Source: an uncultured Rhodospirillales bacterium (GTDB lineage Bacteria; Pseudomonadota; Alphaproteobacteria; Rhodospirillales; Defluviicoccaceae). Taken from it: DNA of 6,821 nucleotides. A program made the position numbers and the translations under genes. The notes beneath the pieces were generated by a model. The model searched no databases. It was not told the origin of the DNA and was given only the letters and a program-made list of their open reading frames with translations. This document shows positions 1-5,672 of the stretch, in pieces (the first letter of the stretch is position 1; each line of letters starts with the position of its first letter). The stretch spans positions 1 to 6,821 of the forward strand of contig CAKZLS010000561.1 of NCBI GenBank assembly GCA_937127205.1. Direction: 5' to 3'.

Positions 1-33
1 CATTCCCGTCGTCGCTATTCCCAGTGCTCTCAT
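1..33 (-). CDS. flgG: FlgG, distal rod protein (first 11 codons only)
   Basis: The 11 codons read on the minus strand give MRALGIATTGM, which matches the usual opening of FlgG (M-R-A/S-L-x-I-A-A-T-G-M). FlgG forms the distal part of the flagellar rod in the periplasm, outside FlgF and below the hook. The start is supported by a GGAAGG ribosome binding site at 43-48, nine bases before the ATG. FlgG normally follows FlgF in alphaproteobacteria, and here it lies 178 bases downstream of flgF on the same strand. The rest of the gene is outside the window, so only the N-terminus and the synteny support the call. Confidence 0.85.
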   Translation of the reverse strand, partial: MRALGIATTGM

Positions 34-42
34 TGATCTGAA

Positions 43-48
43 CCTTCC
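43..48 (-). promoter_or_regulatory. Ribosome binding site of flgG
   Basis: GGAAGG on the minus strand lies nine bases before the flgG ATG. It fixes the start of a gene whose body is almost entirely outside the window. It also shows that flgG has its own translation signal after the long repeat-filled gap. Confidence 0.7.
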
Positions 49-101
49 GTCTGGTTTGTCTATGTCGGTGTAACGCCGTCGCCGGTCGGCCGGTATCGGG
101 C

Positions 102-149
102 TAGAGCAATATCCGTTCAAGTGGATTCACTTGATCGGATATTGCTCTA
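102..149. repeat. Palindromic intergenic repeat, copy 1
   Basis: This is a 48-base inverted repeat. The outer arms TAGAGCAATATCCG and CGGATATTGCTCTA are perfect reverse complements. The inner arms TCAAGTG and CACTTGA also pair, with one T-T mismatch between outer and inner stems and a four-base GATT loop. The design (TAGAGCA ends, CCG, then an AAGTGGA-type core) is like the AGAGCA...TGCTCT palindromes scattered between genes in many Rhizobiales and Rhodospirillales; that link is from memory. On RNA it would form a strong hairpin between flgF and flgG, but no T-tract follows, so it does not look like a standard terminator. Confidence 0.85.
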
Positions 150-162
150 ATAATCAATAGCT

Positions 163-214
163 TAGAGCACGACCATGCGATCAGATCGGGTCGATTTGAT
201 CGCACCGTGCTCTA
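163..214. repeat. Palindromic intergenic repeat, copy 2, overlapping the flgF stop
   Basis: This is a 52-base inverted repeat with outer arms TAGAGCACG and CGTGCTCTA. Its inner arms GCGATCAGATC and GATTTGATCGC pair apart from one G-T wobble, around a short loop. It shares the TAGAGCA/TGCTCTA ends with copy 1, 13 bases away, but has a different core, so the two are related subtypes and not exact duplicates. Its last three bases, 212-214, read TAG on the minus strand and are the stop codon of flgF. The repeat therefore appears to have inserted at, or grown into, the end of flgF. Confidence 0.85.
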
Positions 215-940
215 TGAGGCGTAAACCTGCATCATCTTCCGGATGCGTTCGTGCTCTCCGGAGATCAGCTTCGAGGTGCGGTCGTAAGCGCGGTGCACTT
301 CGATCATGCGCGTCATCTCGACCACCGATTCGACGTTGGAGCCCTCGAGCATTCCCTGTACGAGACGCGGTGTATCCATATCCTGCGGCGGCTCATCCGA
401 CGCCATCAACCCCTCCGCGACAATGCGCAAGTTTTGCTGGTTGTCGAAGCGGACCACCCGAAACCGGCCAAGCACGCCGTTCTCGGACGAAATGGTTCCA
501 TCCCTGGATATGGTGATTTCGGTGTCGGTGGCGCTCAGCACGACCGGTTGCCCGCCGGCGGTGAGAACCGGCAGGCCGTGGTCGGTCACGACCTGACCAG
601 TATCGTCCAACCGCAAGCGGCCGTTGCGGGTATAGCGGTCGCCGTCCGGGGTCTGCACCACGAAAAACCCGTCGCCCTCGATCGCCAGATCGAAGGGATT
701 GCCGGTGTGCTTCAAGGCACCCGAGGAAAGATCGCGAACCGTGGCCACATCGCGAACGAAAGAAAGCTTTGGATCCTGGAGTTGATCGTCGCCCGGGTTG
801 CGGATGAGGTGATCCACAAACATGACCCGTTCCGACTTGAACCCGGTGGTGTTCATGTTGGCGATGTTGTTGGCAATGGTTTCCATCTGGCGACGCAGAG
901 CCGCTTGATGAGAGACGCCGATGAGTGCGGTGTTTTCCAT
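212..940 (-). CDS. flgF: FlgF, proximal rod protein of the flagellar basal body
   Basis: FlgF is a proximal rod protein, exported by the flagellar type III system and assembled in the periplasm. The 242-residue product has the rod/hook N-terminal helix with the motif ANNIANMNTTGFK at residues 23-35. A central AIEGDGFFVVQTPDG...YTRNG segment follows at about 86-110, and the conserved C-terminal helix ends in SNVESVVEMTRMIEVHRAYD and HERIRK (about 200-236). The length is normal for FlgF. The N-terminus MENTALIGVS fits the family, so the ATG at 940 is accepted although only a weak ribosome binding site precedes it. A sigma54-type promoter about 40 bases upstream should drive the gene. The TAG stop lies inside a palindromic repeat. 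flgG follows on the same strand, after a 178-base gap. Confidence 0.96.
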   Translation of the reverse strand: MENTALIGVSHQAALRRQMETIANNIANMNTTGFKSERVMFVDHLIRNPGDDQLQDPKLSFVRDVATVRDLSSGALKHTGNPFDLAIEGDGFFVVQTPDGDRYTRNGRLRLDDTGQVVTDHGLPVLTAGGQPVVLSATDTEITISRDGTISSENGVLGRFRVVRFDNQQNLRIVAEGLMASDEPPQDMDTPRLVQGMLEGSNVESVVEMTRMIEVHRAYDRTSKLISGEHERIRKMMQVYAS

Positions 941-989
941 GGTTCTTGCGTATCATCCGTTGTCTTCGGTGCGTTACGACAGCATGGTT

Positions 990-1005
990 TGCAGAAACCG
1001 TGCCA
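990..1005 (-). promoter_or_regulatory. Sigma54 (-24/-12) promoter of flgF
   Basis: The minus strand reads TGGCACGGTTTCTGCA. This matches the RpoN consensus TGGCACG-N4-TTGCA at all but one position, with the invariant GG and GC separated by exactly ten bases. The predicted start of transcription is near base 979, giving a leader of about 39 bases before the flgF ATG. Sigma54 control of rod and hook genes is established in Caulobacter and several other alphaproteobacteria. The IHF-like and enhancer-like sites upstream strengthen the call. Confidence 0.85.
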
Positions 1006-1023
1006 GAAATATTATTCAATATA

Positions 1024-1036
1024 AATCAAAGCATTA
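1024..1036 (+). promoter_or_regulatory. IHF binding site candidate
   Basis: AATCAAAGCATTA matches the IHF consensus WATCAANNNNTTR at every defined position and lies in an AT-rich block. Its centre is about 50 bp upstream of the predicted flgF transcription start, between the sigma54 promoter and the enhancer-like repeat. IHF commonly bends DNA there to bring a sigma54 activator to the polymerase, as at Caulobacter late flagellar promoters. The match is seen in the sequence; the function is inferred. Confidence 0.6.
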
Positions 1037-1092
1037 TACGATCTCGCTTGCAGCCACGACCGGCAGCGCGTGACCCTAGCAGCCGGCTTTGC

Positions 1093-1109
1093 CCGGCAGA
1101 TCTTGCCGG
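1093..1109. promoter_or_regulatory. FlbD-type (ftr) enhancer candidate
   Basis: CCGGCAGATCTTGCCGG is an inverted repeat of CCGGCA and TGCCGG around five bases. It resembles the ftr element bound by FlbD, the sigma54 activator of late flagellar genes in Caulobacter, whose half-sites are CGGCAA-like. Its centre is about 120 bp upstream of the predicted flgF start, the usual distance for such an enhancer, with the IHF-like site in between. It could instead be a GC-rich palindrome with another role. FlbD can also repress early promoters, so it might act on fliL as well. Confidence 0.5.
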
Positions 1110-1186
1110 ATCGCCGACTGGCCGGGGATAGGGTTGGCGGGGCGGCCGAGCGAACCAGCGGCACGGCGGACCTTTATCGTGGCGTT

Positions 1187-1201
1187 TCAACTCCTTCTTA
1201 A
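1187..1201 (+). promoter_or_regulatory. Weak CtrA-like site upstream of fliL
   Basis: TCAACTCCTTCTTAA differs by one base from the CtrA pattern TTAA-N7-TTAA, and the second half continues as TTAACC, as in many CtrA sites. It lies about 80 bp before the fliL start, on the side of the region where the fliL promoter is expected. The fliLM operon of Caulobacter is under CtrA control. No convincing -10 element could be placed with it, so this remains tentative. Confidence 0.25.
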
Positions 1202-1278
1202 CCAACCGTCCCTATAGTCTTGGATCTGTAGGTCACTCATTTTCACGCCCGAACGAGCGGTGATGCCGAGGATTCCAG

Positions 1279-1803
1279 ATGGCTGCAAAAGACGACAAGG
1301 ACGACAAACCCGGACAGAAGCCACCGGCGGCGGCGAAGGGCGGCAAGAAGAAGCTGCTCATGCTCGCCGGCAGCGGCATTCTTCTGGTGGCCGGCAGTCT
1401 TGGCGGGTTATTCTTTACCGGCATGCTTGACGGTGTGCTGGGATCGGCAACCGGCAACGGCGCGGCCGGCAGCGAAACCGCCGAAGCCACCCGCCCCGAC
1501 CCCGTGTTTTACGAACTGCCGGACATTGTCGTCAGCCTCAACACCGGCGAGCGCAAGTCCAGGTTTCTTAAAGTCCGGGTCAACCTAGAACTGAACACCA
1601 TGGAAGATGTTCCGCAGATCGAGCGGGTGATGCCCCGCATCATGGACCACTTCCAGGTTTATCTTCGGGAATTACGCTTGGAAGACATCAACGGCTCGGC
1701 GGGAACCTTTCGCTTGCGCGAGGAGCTTCTGAAACGCGTCAGCGCTTCGGCAAGCCCCGCTCAAGTTACCGATGTGCTGTTCGTGGAAATGATCACCCAA
1801 TAA
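1279..1803 (+). CDS. fliL: FliL, stator-associated inner membrane protein
   Basis: FliL is a single-pass inner membrane protein whose periplasmic domain assembles around the MotAB stator and supports torque. The 174-residue product has a short Lys/Asp-rich cytoplasmic N-terminus, one membrane helix at about 26-48, a linker, and the FliL domain from about residue 75 to the end. Recognisable parts are the FYELPDIVVSLNT strand, the RFLKVRVNLEL strand and the C-terminus VLFVEMITQ, close to the usual family ending. The start is supported by GAGGA six bases before the ATG. It is the first gene of the plus-strand run, and fliM begins 36 bases after its stop. The presence of motB genes in the same run fits its role at the stator. 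Confidence 0.95.
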   Translation: MAAKDDKDDKPGQKPPAAAKGGKKKLLMLAGSGILLVAGSLGGLFFTGMLDGVLGSATGNGAAGSETAEATRPDPVFYELPDIVVSLNTGERKSRFLKVRVNLELNTMEDVPQIERVMPRIMDHFQVYLRELRLEDINGSAGTFRLREELLKRVSASASPAQVTDVLFVEMITQ

Positions 1804-1839
1804 CGCTCTCCATCCGAAGAACGAGGGAAACGAGGGACG

Positions 1840-2934
1840 ATGTCCGACCCCGGCAACCGTGACACTGATCAGATCGATCCTGACGGCGACGACGCCCTGA
1901 GCTTTGCCGACGCCAGTGAGCACGATAATGAGCACGATGATGAAGGCTCTCCGTCTGAGTCCCCGAAAGGACTGAACCAAGCGGAGATCGATAGCCTGTT
2001 CGGTTTCGATGAAAATGACGCCATGGGTGGCGACAACGCCGGTATCGAAGCGGTCATCAATAGTTCGCTGGTGCCGTACGAACGCCTGCCGATGCTTGAG
2101 GTCGTCTTTGACCGGCTGGTTCGACTGCTTTCCACCAGCTTGCGCAACTTTACATCGGATAACGTCGAGGTCTCACTCGAGAGCGTCGAGTCCGCGCGCT
2201 TCGGAGAATATCTGTCGAGCCTGCCTCAGCCCGCCATGCTGAGTGTCATCAAGGCGGAGGAGTGGGATAACTACGCCCTGATGTCCGTTGACTCCCAGTT
2301 GATCTACTCCGTCGTTGACGTTCTGCTCGGGGGCCGCCGGGGAAATGCTCTCATGCGCATCGAAGGCCGCCCTTTCACGTCCATCGAACGCAGTCTCGTC
2401 GAACGGATGGTGCATGTGATGATCGGTGACATGAGCGTGGCGTTCGAACCGCTCAGCGCCGTGACCTTTCGGTTCGATCGGCTGGAGACCAACACCCGAT
2501 TTGCCGCCATTTCGCGGCCGGCCAACGCGGCGATCGTTGCCCGACTGCGCGTCGATATGGACGATCGCGGCGGATGTGTCGATCTCGTTCTGCCCTATGC
2601 CACTCTCGAGCCCGTTCGGGAACTGCTGTTGCAGATGTTCATGGGCGAGAAGTTCGGACGCGACTCTATTTGGGAGGATCATTTGGCCGATGAGCTTTGG
2701 CAAACCGAAATCGAGCTGTCCGCCGTTCTCGACGAACGGACGGTTCGGCTCAAGGACATTTTCGAACTCGAGGTGGGCAAGCGGTTGATGTTCGGGGTCA
2801 CCCCGGACTGCTCGATCGAGCTCAGATGCGAAGGCGCCCCGATGTTTTCGGCGACCATGGGGCGGCAAGGCCGAAACATCGCCGTCCAGATCGACAATCG
2901 AATCAAGAGAGACCGTCCAGGAACCAAATCATGA
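1840..2934 (+). CDS. fliM: FliM, flagellar motor switch protein of the C-ring
   Basis: FliM binds phosphorylated CheY, contacts FliG, and with FliN forms the C-ring that sets the rotation direction. The 364-residue product begins with about 43 acidic, low-complexity residues. The CheY-binding helix follows (LNQAEIDSLFGF, 45-56), then the middle domain with the FliG-contacting GGRRG loop at 164-168, and a C-terminal SpoA/FliN-like domain from about 275 to 350. The acidic extension makes it somewhat longer than the roughly 330 residues of E. coli FliM. Similar extensions occur in other alphaproteobacteria. A GAGGG-type ribosome binding site precedes the ATG. The stop overlaps the next start as ATGA, so the two are probably translationally coupled. 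Confidence 0.97.
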   Translation: MSDPGNRDTDQIDPDGDDALSFADASEHDNEHDDEGSPSESPKGLNQAEIDSLFGFDENDAMGGDNAGIEAVINSSLVPYERLPMLEVVFDRLVRLLSTSLRNFTSDNVEVSLESVESARFGEYLSSLPQPAMLSVIKAEEWDNYALMSVDSQLIYSVVDVLLGGRRGNALMRIEGRPFTSIERSLVERMVHVMIGDMSVAFEPLSAVTFRFDRLETNTRFAAISRPANAAIVARLRVDMDDRGGCVDLVLPYATLEPVRELLLQMFMGEKFGRDSIWEDHLADELWQTEIELSAVLDERTVRLKDIFELEVGKRLMFGVTPDCSIELRCEGAPMFSATMGRQGRNIAVQIDNRIKRDRPGTKS

Positions 2935-3410
2935 CTTTCGCGCTTGCCCTTGATCTCTTTATAGCCGGCTTGCTGATCCTCACCATCGCAATCGCCGGAG
3001 TGCTCAACCATCGGCTCGGAAAGCTCCGCCGCGATCGCGCGGACCTGGAGAAATTGACCGCCGAATTTGAGAGCGCTACCGCACGCGCCACGGAAGCCAG
3101 CCGCAATATGACGGTAGACGCCGACTTGCTGCGCGATGGCATCGAAAAGGCACAAAGCCTCCACGAGGACCTCGCTTTTCTGGTCGAGCGCGCTGGCAGT
3201 GCAGCGGACCACTTAGAAAACCAAATCCGGTCTGCCCGTTCTCATGGAGAAAGACCCGCCGCCCCGCGATCTTCGGCCTCTCCATCCCCATCTCGATCTC
3301 CGGCCCCCACCCCGGTTTCGAAGATGCGGATCGCTGAAGACGCGGAACAGGCGCCGCCGCGCTCCCAGGCGGAACGGGATCTGCTGCAAGCCCTGCGAAC
3401 CGCAAGCTAG
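2931..3410 (+). CDS. DUF6468-like membrane-anchored coiled-coil protein
   Basis: The 159-residue product has one N-terminal membrane helix (about 4-25), then a charged helical segment rich in Arg, Glu and Ala (about 28-105) that is probably a coiled coil. A Pro/Ser-rich stretch (about 108-130) and a short conserved-looking end (ERDLLQALRTAS) follow. From memory, small proteins with this layout directly after fliM in Rhodospirillales are annotated DUF6468; their function is unknown to me. The ATG overlaps the fliM stop as ATGA. The frame stays open upstream inside fliM, but the membrane helix begins right at this ATG, which supports the short start. By position it is probably a motor accessory protein facing the cytoplasm. 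Confidence 0.8.
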   Translation: MTFALALDLFIAGLLILTIAIAGVLNHRLGKLRRDRADLEKLTAEFESATARATEASRNMTVDADLLRDGIEKAQSLHEDLAFLVERAGSAADHLENQIRSARSHGERPAAPRSSASPSPSRSPAPTPVSKMRIAEDAEQAPPRSQAERDLLQALRTAS

Positions 3411-3425
3411 CTCAGAGGACTCTTC

Positions 3426-4106
3426 ATGCAGCCCCTTCTTTCGCGGTTCCGGCTCTTGCCAATCACCCTGTTCGCGGCCTCGCTGATGCTGACGGTCAAA
3501 CTGGGAGACATTTGGGACGGACTGGGCAACATTTTCGATACGTCGATTTCAATTACAGAGGCTCAAGCGCAAACTACGGCGGAACAAGAGGACGCTGCGC
3601 CAGAGCCCGGGAACGACCCGGAAGCGGAGACACTGCCAATTCCCGAGCCGAATGCGCCCGACCTTGCTCACGCGTCGGGACCGGACCTGCAACAGATGAC
3701 CAGCCCGACCCACATCCAATTGCTCGATCAATTGGCCGAACGTCGCGACACCCTCGACACCTGGGAACGGGAAATCGCTCAACGCGATGCCCTGCTCAAG
3801 GCCGCGGAGACGCGCATCGACCAGAAAATATTAGAATTGAAAGGGATGCAGGCATCTCTTGATAACTTGATCAAGGTCTACGACGAACAGCAAGACGCAC
3901 AAGTCCGCTCTCTGGTGAAGATTTACGAGAACATGAAACCCAAGGATGCCGCCCGCATCTTCCAGGAACTCGACATGCAGACCCTGTTGCTGGTCGCGGA
4001 ACGCATGAAGGAACGTAAACTCGCTCCGGTCATGGCTCAGATGAATCCAGGCAAGGCCAAAGAAGTGACAGTGGAGCTTGCCCAACAGCGGCAGATGAAG
4101 CAGTGA
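3426..4106 (+). CDS. MotE-family protein with MgtE-N/FliG-like C-terminal domain
   Basis: The 226-residue product has a hydrophobic N-terminal helix (about 11-27), acting as anchor or signal. An acidic Pro/Glu-rich linker (about 48-85) and a coiled coil (about 95-150) follow. The C-terminal helical domain (about 150-222) carries KPKDAARIFQELDMQTLL and ERMKERKLAPVMAQMNPGKA, typical of the MgtE N-terminal/FliG-middle fold. MotE of Sinorhizobium is described as a chaperone for the periplasmic motility protein MotC. Spirochaete and epsilonproteobacterial FlbB proteins, also linked to stators, share this layout. The start is supported by GAGGA six bases before the ATG, 15 bases after the previous stop. 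It lies directly before two MotB-type genes, which fits a role in stator assembly. The exact role is inferred. Confidence 0.85.
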   Translation: MQPLLSRFRLLPITLFAASLMLTVKLGDIWDGLGNIFDTSISITEAQAQTTAEQEDAAPEPGNDPEAETLPIPEPNAPDLAHASGPDLQQMTSPTHIQLLDQLAERRDTLDTWEREIAQRDALLKAAETRIDQKILELKGMQASLDNLIKVYDEQQDAQVRSLVKIYENMKPKDAARIFQELDMQTLLLVAERMKERKLAPVMAQMNPGKAKEVTVELAQQRQMKQ

Positions 4107-4113
4107 GCAAACG

Positions 4114-4959
4114 TTGTCGGAAGAGCATCCAGCAGCGCGTGAGCATCAAACGCCCGCCCCGGATGTGTTACCCGTGAAGGACACGCCGCTCACGGGTTCC
4201 GGCGGCCTCGGTTCCCGGCGCTTGGCGGCGGATCTTCCGGTAGCCGGGCGGAAGCGACACGCCGAGAACGATCGCGTTGCCGCCGCCGCGCCCTTCCTTA
4301 GCCTGTATCTGCTGGTGCTCGTGTTCTTCATCGTGCTGGTGAGCATCTCCGCGCGCGAGGAAATAAAGTCCGCGAAGGTGATGGACAGCGTCGCCTCCAC
4401 ATTCGCCCCTGATTCCGGTTCCGCCGCGTTGGTGGCCAACCTCCCGGACGTGGAGGGTCAGGATATGGCCGGTCACATGTTCCAAAAGCGGATCGCCAAT
4501 CTGGTATCGGAACGGCTGCGGTTGGCCAAGGTCACTGTGGTTAAACCGGGCGAAACGATGCAGATCGCGCTCCCCGCCGACAGCATGTTCGAGCCTGGAA
4601 CCATCAATTTGCGCGCGTTTCAGGAATCTCTGCTCGACCGGATCGTCGCGGAATTGAGCAACCGTCCGCCCGGTCTCTATTACGAAGTGGAGTTCGAGAT
4701 CGGCAGTCCCTACGCGATTGGCAAAAGCTTACCCATCGGCGCAACGCTCGAGGTTAATCGCGCGGGCGCGTTCGCTCGCCGGATGATCGCCCTGGGCGCG
4801 CCGCACAATGCCATATCCGTGGCCCTTAGCCCCGGTGACGCGCAAGATATCACCCTCACCTTCCACGCCCGACCCCGATATTCGGATCCCGCCGGGCGAA
4901 CCGATGCCGTTGTCGGCGCAGGTGCAGATGCAAATGCAGGTGCAGGTGAAGGCTCATGA
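4114..4959 (+). CDS. Degenerate MotB-like protein lacking ion- and peptidoglycan-binding residues
   Basis: The 281-residue product has the MotB layout: a basic cytoplasmic N-terminus, one membrane helix (about 60-79, ending LVFFIVLVSIS), and a periplasmic region ending in an OmpA-like fold (about 155-255). Aligned by hand on the FF pair with the next gene, Ser63 sits where MotB has its ion-binding Asp. The OmpA-like part has IGSPYAIG instead of NGHTD and DITLTFHAR instead of ARRVDVVVF, so the peptidoglycan-binding Asp and Arg appear absent. It is probably a structural or regulatory partner of MotB and not an ion channel. The start is uncertain: TTG at 4114 gives the longest product but lacks a clear ribosome binding site, while GTG codons at 4165 and 4174 are alternatives. 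The C-terminus is a GA-rich repeat tail. The stop overlaps motB as ATGA. Confidence 0.8.
   Translation: MSEEHPAAREHQTPAPDVLPVKDTPLTGSGGLGSRRLAADLPVAGRKRHAENDRVAAAAPFLSLYLLVLVFFIVLVSISAREEIKSAKVMDSVASTFAPDSGSAALVANLPDVEGQDMAGHMFQKRIANLVSERLRLAKVTVVKPGETMQIALPADSMFEPGTINLRAFQESLLDRIVAELSNRPPGLYYEVEFEIGSPYAIGKSLPIGATLEVNRAGAFARRMIALGAPHNAISVALSPGDAQDITLTFHARPRYSDPAGRTDAVVGAGADANAGAGEGS
4918..4953 (+). repeat. Hexanucleotide repeat tract at the 3' end of the MotB-like gene
   Basis: About six imperfect copies of GCAGGT (variants GCAGAT, GCAAAT, GAAGGC) encode the tail AGADANAGAGEG. The last copies also contain GGTGAAGG, which is the likely ribosome binding site of motB three bases before its ATG. 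A change in copy number would lengthen or shorten the tail in frame without moving the downstream signal. Confidence 0.7.
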
Positions 4960-5672
4960 ATATTGGCCCGGCCTCCGGTCCCGTCCATCCGCCGGCCGTC
5001 ACCCGCCGGACCTGGATGATCACGCTCAGCGACCTGATTTCGCTGTTGCTGGCTTTTTTCGTATTGCTATTTTCCATGTACAGCGTGAAATTCGATCGTT
5101 GGCAATCGACGGTTGATTCACTCACGGAAGCGCTCAATCCTCGACACGCCGAAGCCGTCGCGCCGTACCCATCTGCGTTTAACATTGGGAAAGTGTCGCA
5201 AAACCGCGTTATTGACCTGGATTACCTTGCAACCTTGCTGCAACAATCCTTAAAGAGCGATGCGCTGTTGTCGAAGGGTCAAGTGATGCGACAAGCCGAT
5301 CGACTGATTGTCACCCTACCGGGCGATTTGTTGTTTCAACCCGGCCGCGCGGTGCTGTCCGAAAGGGCGCGGGATGCGGTGTTCAGCCTGGGTGGTATTC
5401 TGCGTTCGCTGGGAAACCAAATCGGCGTGAACGGCCACACCGATCCCAACCCCTTCAACGGCACGCAGTTCGCCTCCAACTGGGAACTGTCGCTGGCCCG
5501 GGCCGCCGCGGTCGCCAATACCCTGCGGCGATCCGGTTACGATAGGGAAATCGCCGCGTATGGCTTCGCCGACAGCCGCTACAAAGAGCTTCCTGCGATG
5601 AACGAGGCCCAGCGTCATGCGATGGCCCGACGGGTCGATGTTGTCGTGTTCGCTACCGCGGGGAGCCCATAA
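4956..5672 (+). CDS. motB: MotB, stator protein with OmpA-like peptidoglycan-binding domain
   Basis: MotB pairs with MotA in the inner membrane, carries the ion-binding Asp of the channel, and anchors the stator to peptidoglycan. The 238-residue product has the MotB signature TWMITLSDLISLLLAFFVLL at 19-38, with Asp26 as the expected ion-binding residue. A short linker and an OmpA/MotB C-terminal domain (about 110-235) follow. That domain keeps NGHTD (159-163, Asp163), NWELSLARA (from 175) and ARRVDVVVF (224-232), as needed for peptidoglycan binding. It is shorter than E. coli MotB (about 308 residues), chiefly in the linker and tail. The ATG overlaps the preceding stop and is preceded by GGTGAAGG, so coupling is likely. 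No motA lies in the window, so its channel partner must be encoded elsewhere. Confidence 0.92.
   Translation: MNIGPASGPVHPPAVTRRTWMITLSDLISLLLAFFVLLFSMYSVKFDRWQSTVDSLTEALNPRHAEAVAPYPSAFNIGKVSQNRVIDLDYLATLLQQSLKSDALLSKGQVMRQADRLIVTLPGDLLFQPGRAVLSERARDAVFSLGGILRSLGNQIGVNGHTDPNPFNGTQFASNWELSLARAAAVANTLRRSGYDREIAAYGFADSRYKELPAMNEAQRHAMARRVDVVVFATAGSP

Larger units (their letters stand above)
941..1278. other. Divergent control region between flgF and fliL
   Basis: These 338 bases contain no convincing gene. They separate flgF on the minus strand from fliL on the plus strand and must hold the promoters of both. The part nearer flgF has an AT-rich block (about 1006-1040) with an IHF-like site, flanked by a sigma54 promoter and an inverted repeat like a FlbD enhancer. 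The part nearer fliL is GC-rich, and its only recognisable element is a weak CtrA-like site. The fliL ribosome binding site, GAGGA at 1268-1272, closes the region. Confidence 0.8.

Noticed and set aside
102..214. The tandem palindromes as a CRISPR array
   Set aside because: There are only two units with different cores and a 13-base gap, each self-complementary over its whole length. No direct repeats with regular spacers are present.
251..1024. Long open frame (257 codons) on the plus strand opposite flgF
   Set aside because: It is antisense to a clear FlgF protein and spans its promoter, and its product shows no recognisable domain. In GC-rich DNA such shadow frames are common.
1081..1120. 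GC-rich inverted repeat as a transcription terminator
   Set aside because: It lies between divergent promoters, has no T-tract on either strand and no upstream gene to terminate. A protein-binding site explains it better.
1110..1260. Search for a sigma54 promoter facing fliL
   Set aside because: Several GG-rich stretches were tested, but none had GC exactly ten bases after GG, so no sigma54 site is claimed on the plus strand.
2697..2930. Upstream extension of the DUF6468-like frame inside fliM
   Set aside because: The 78 extra codons overlap the conserved FliM C-terminal domain in another frame. The ATG at 2931 overlaps the fliM stop and begins directly at the membrane helix.
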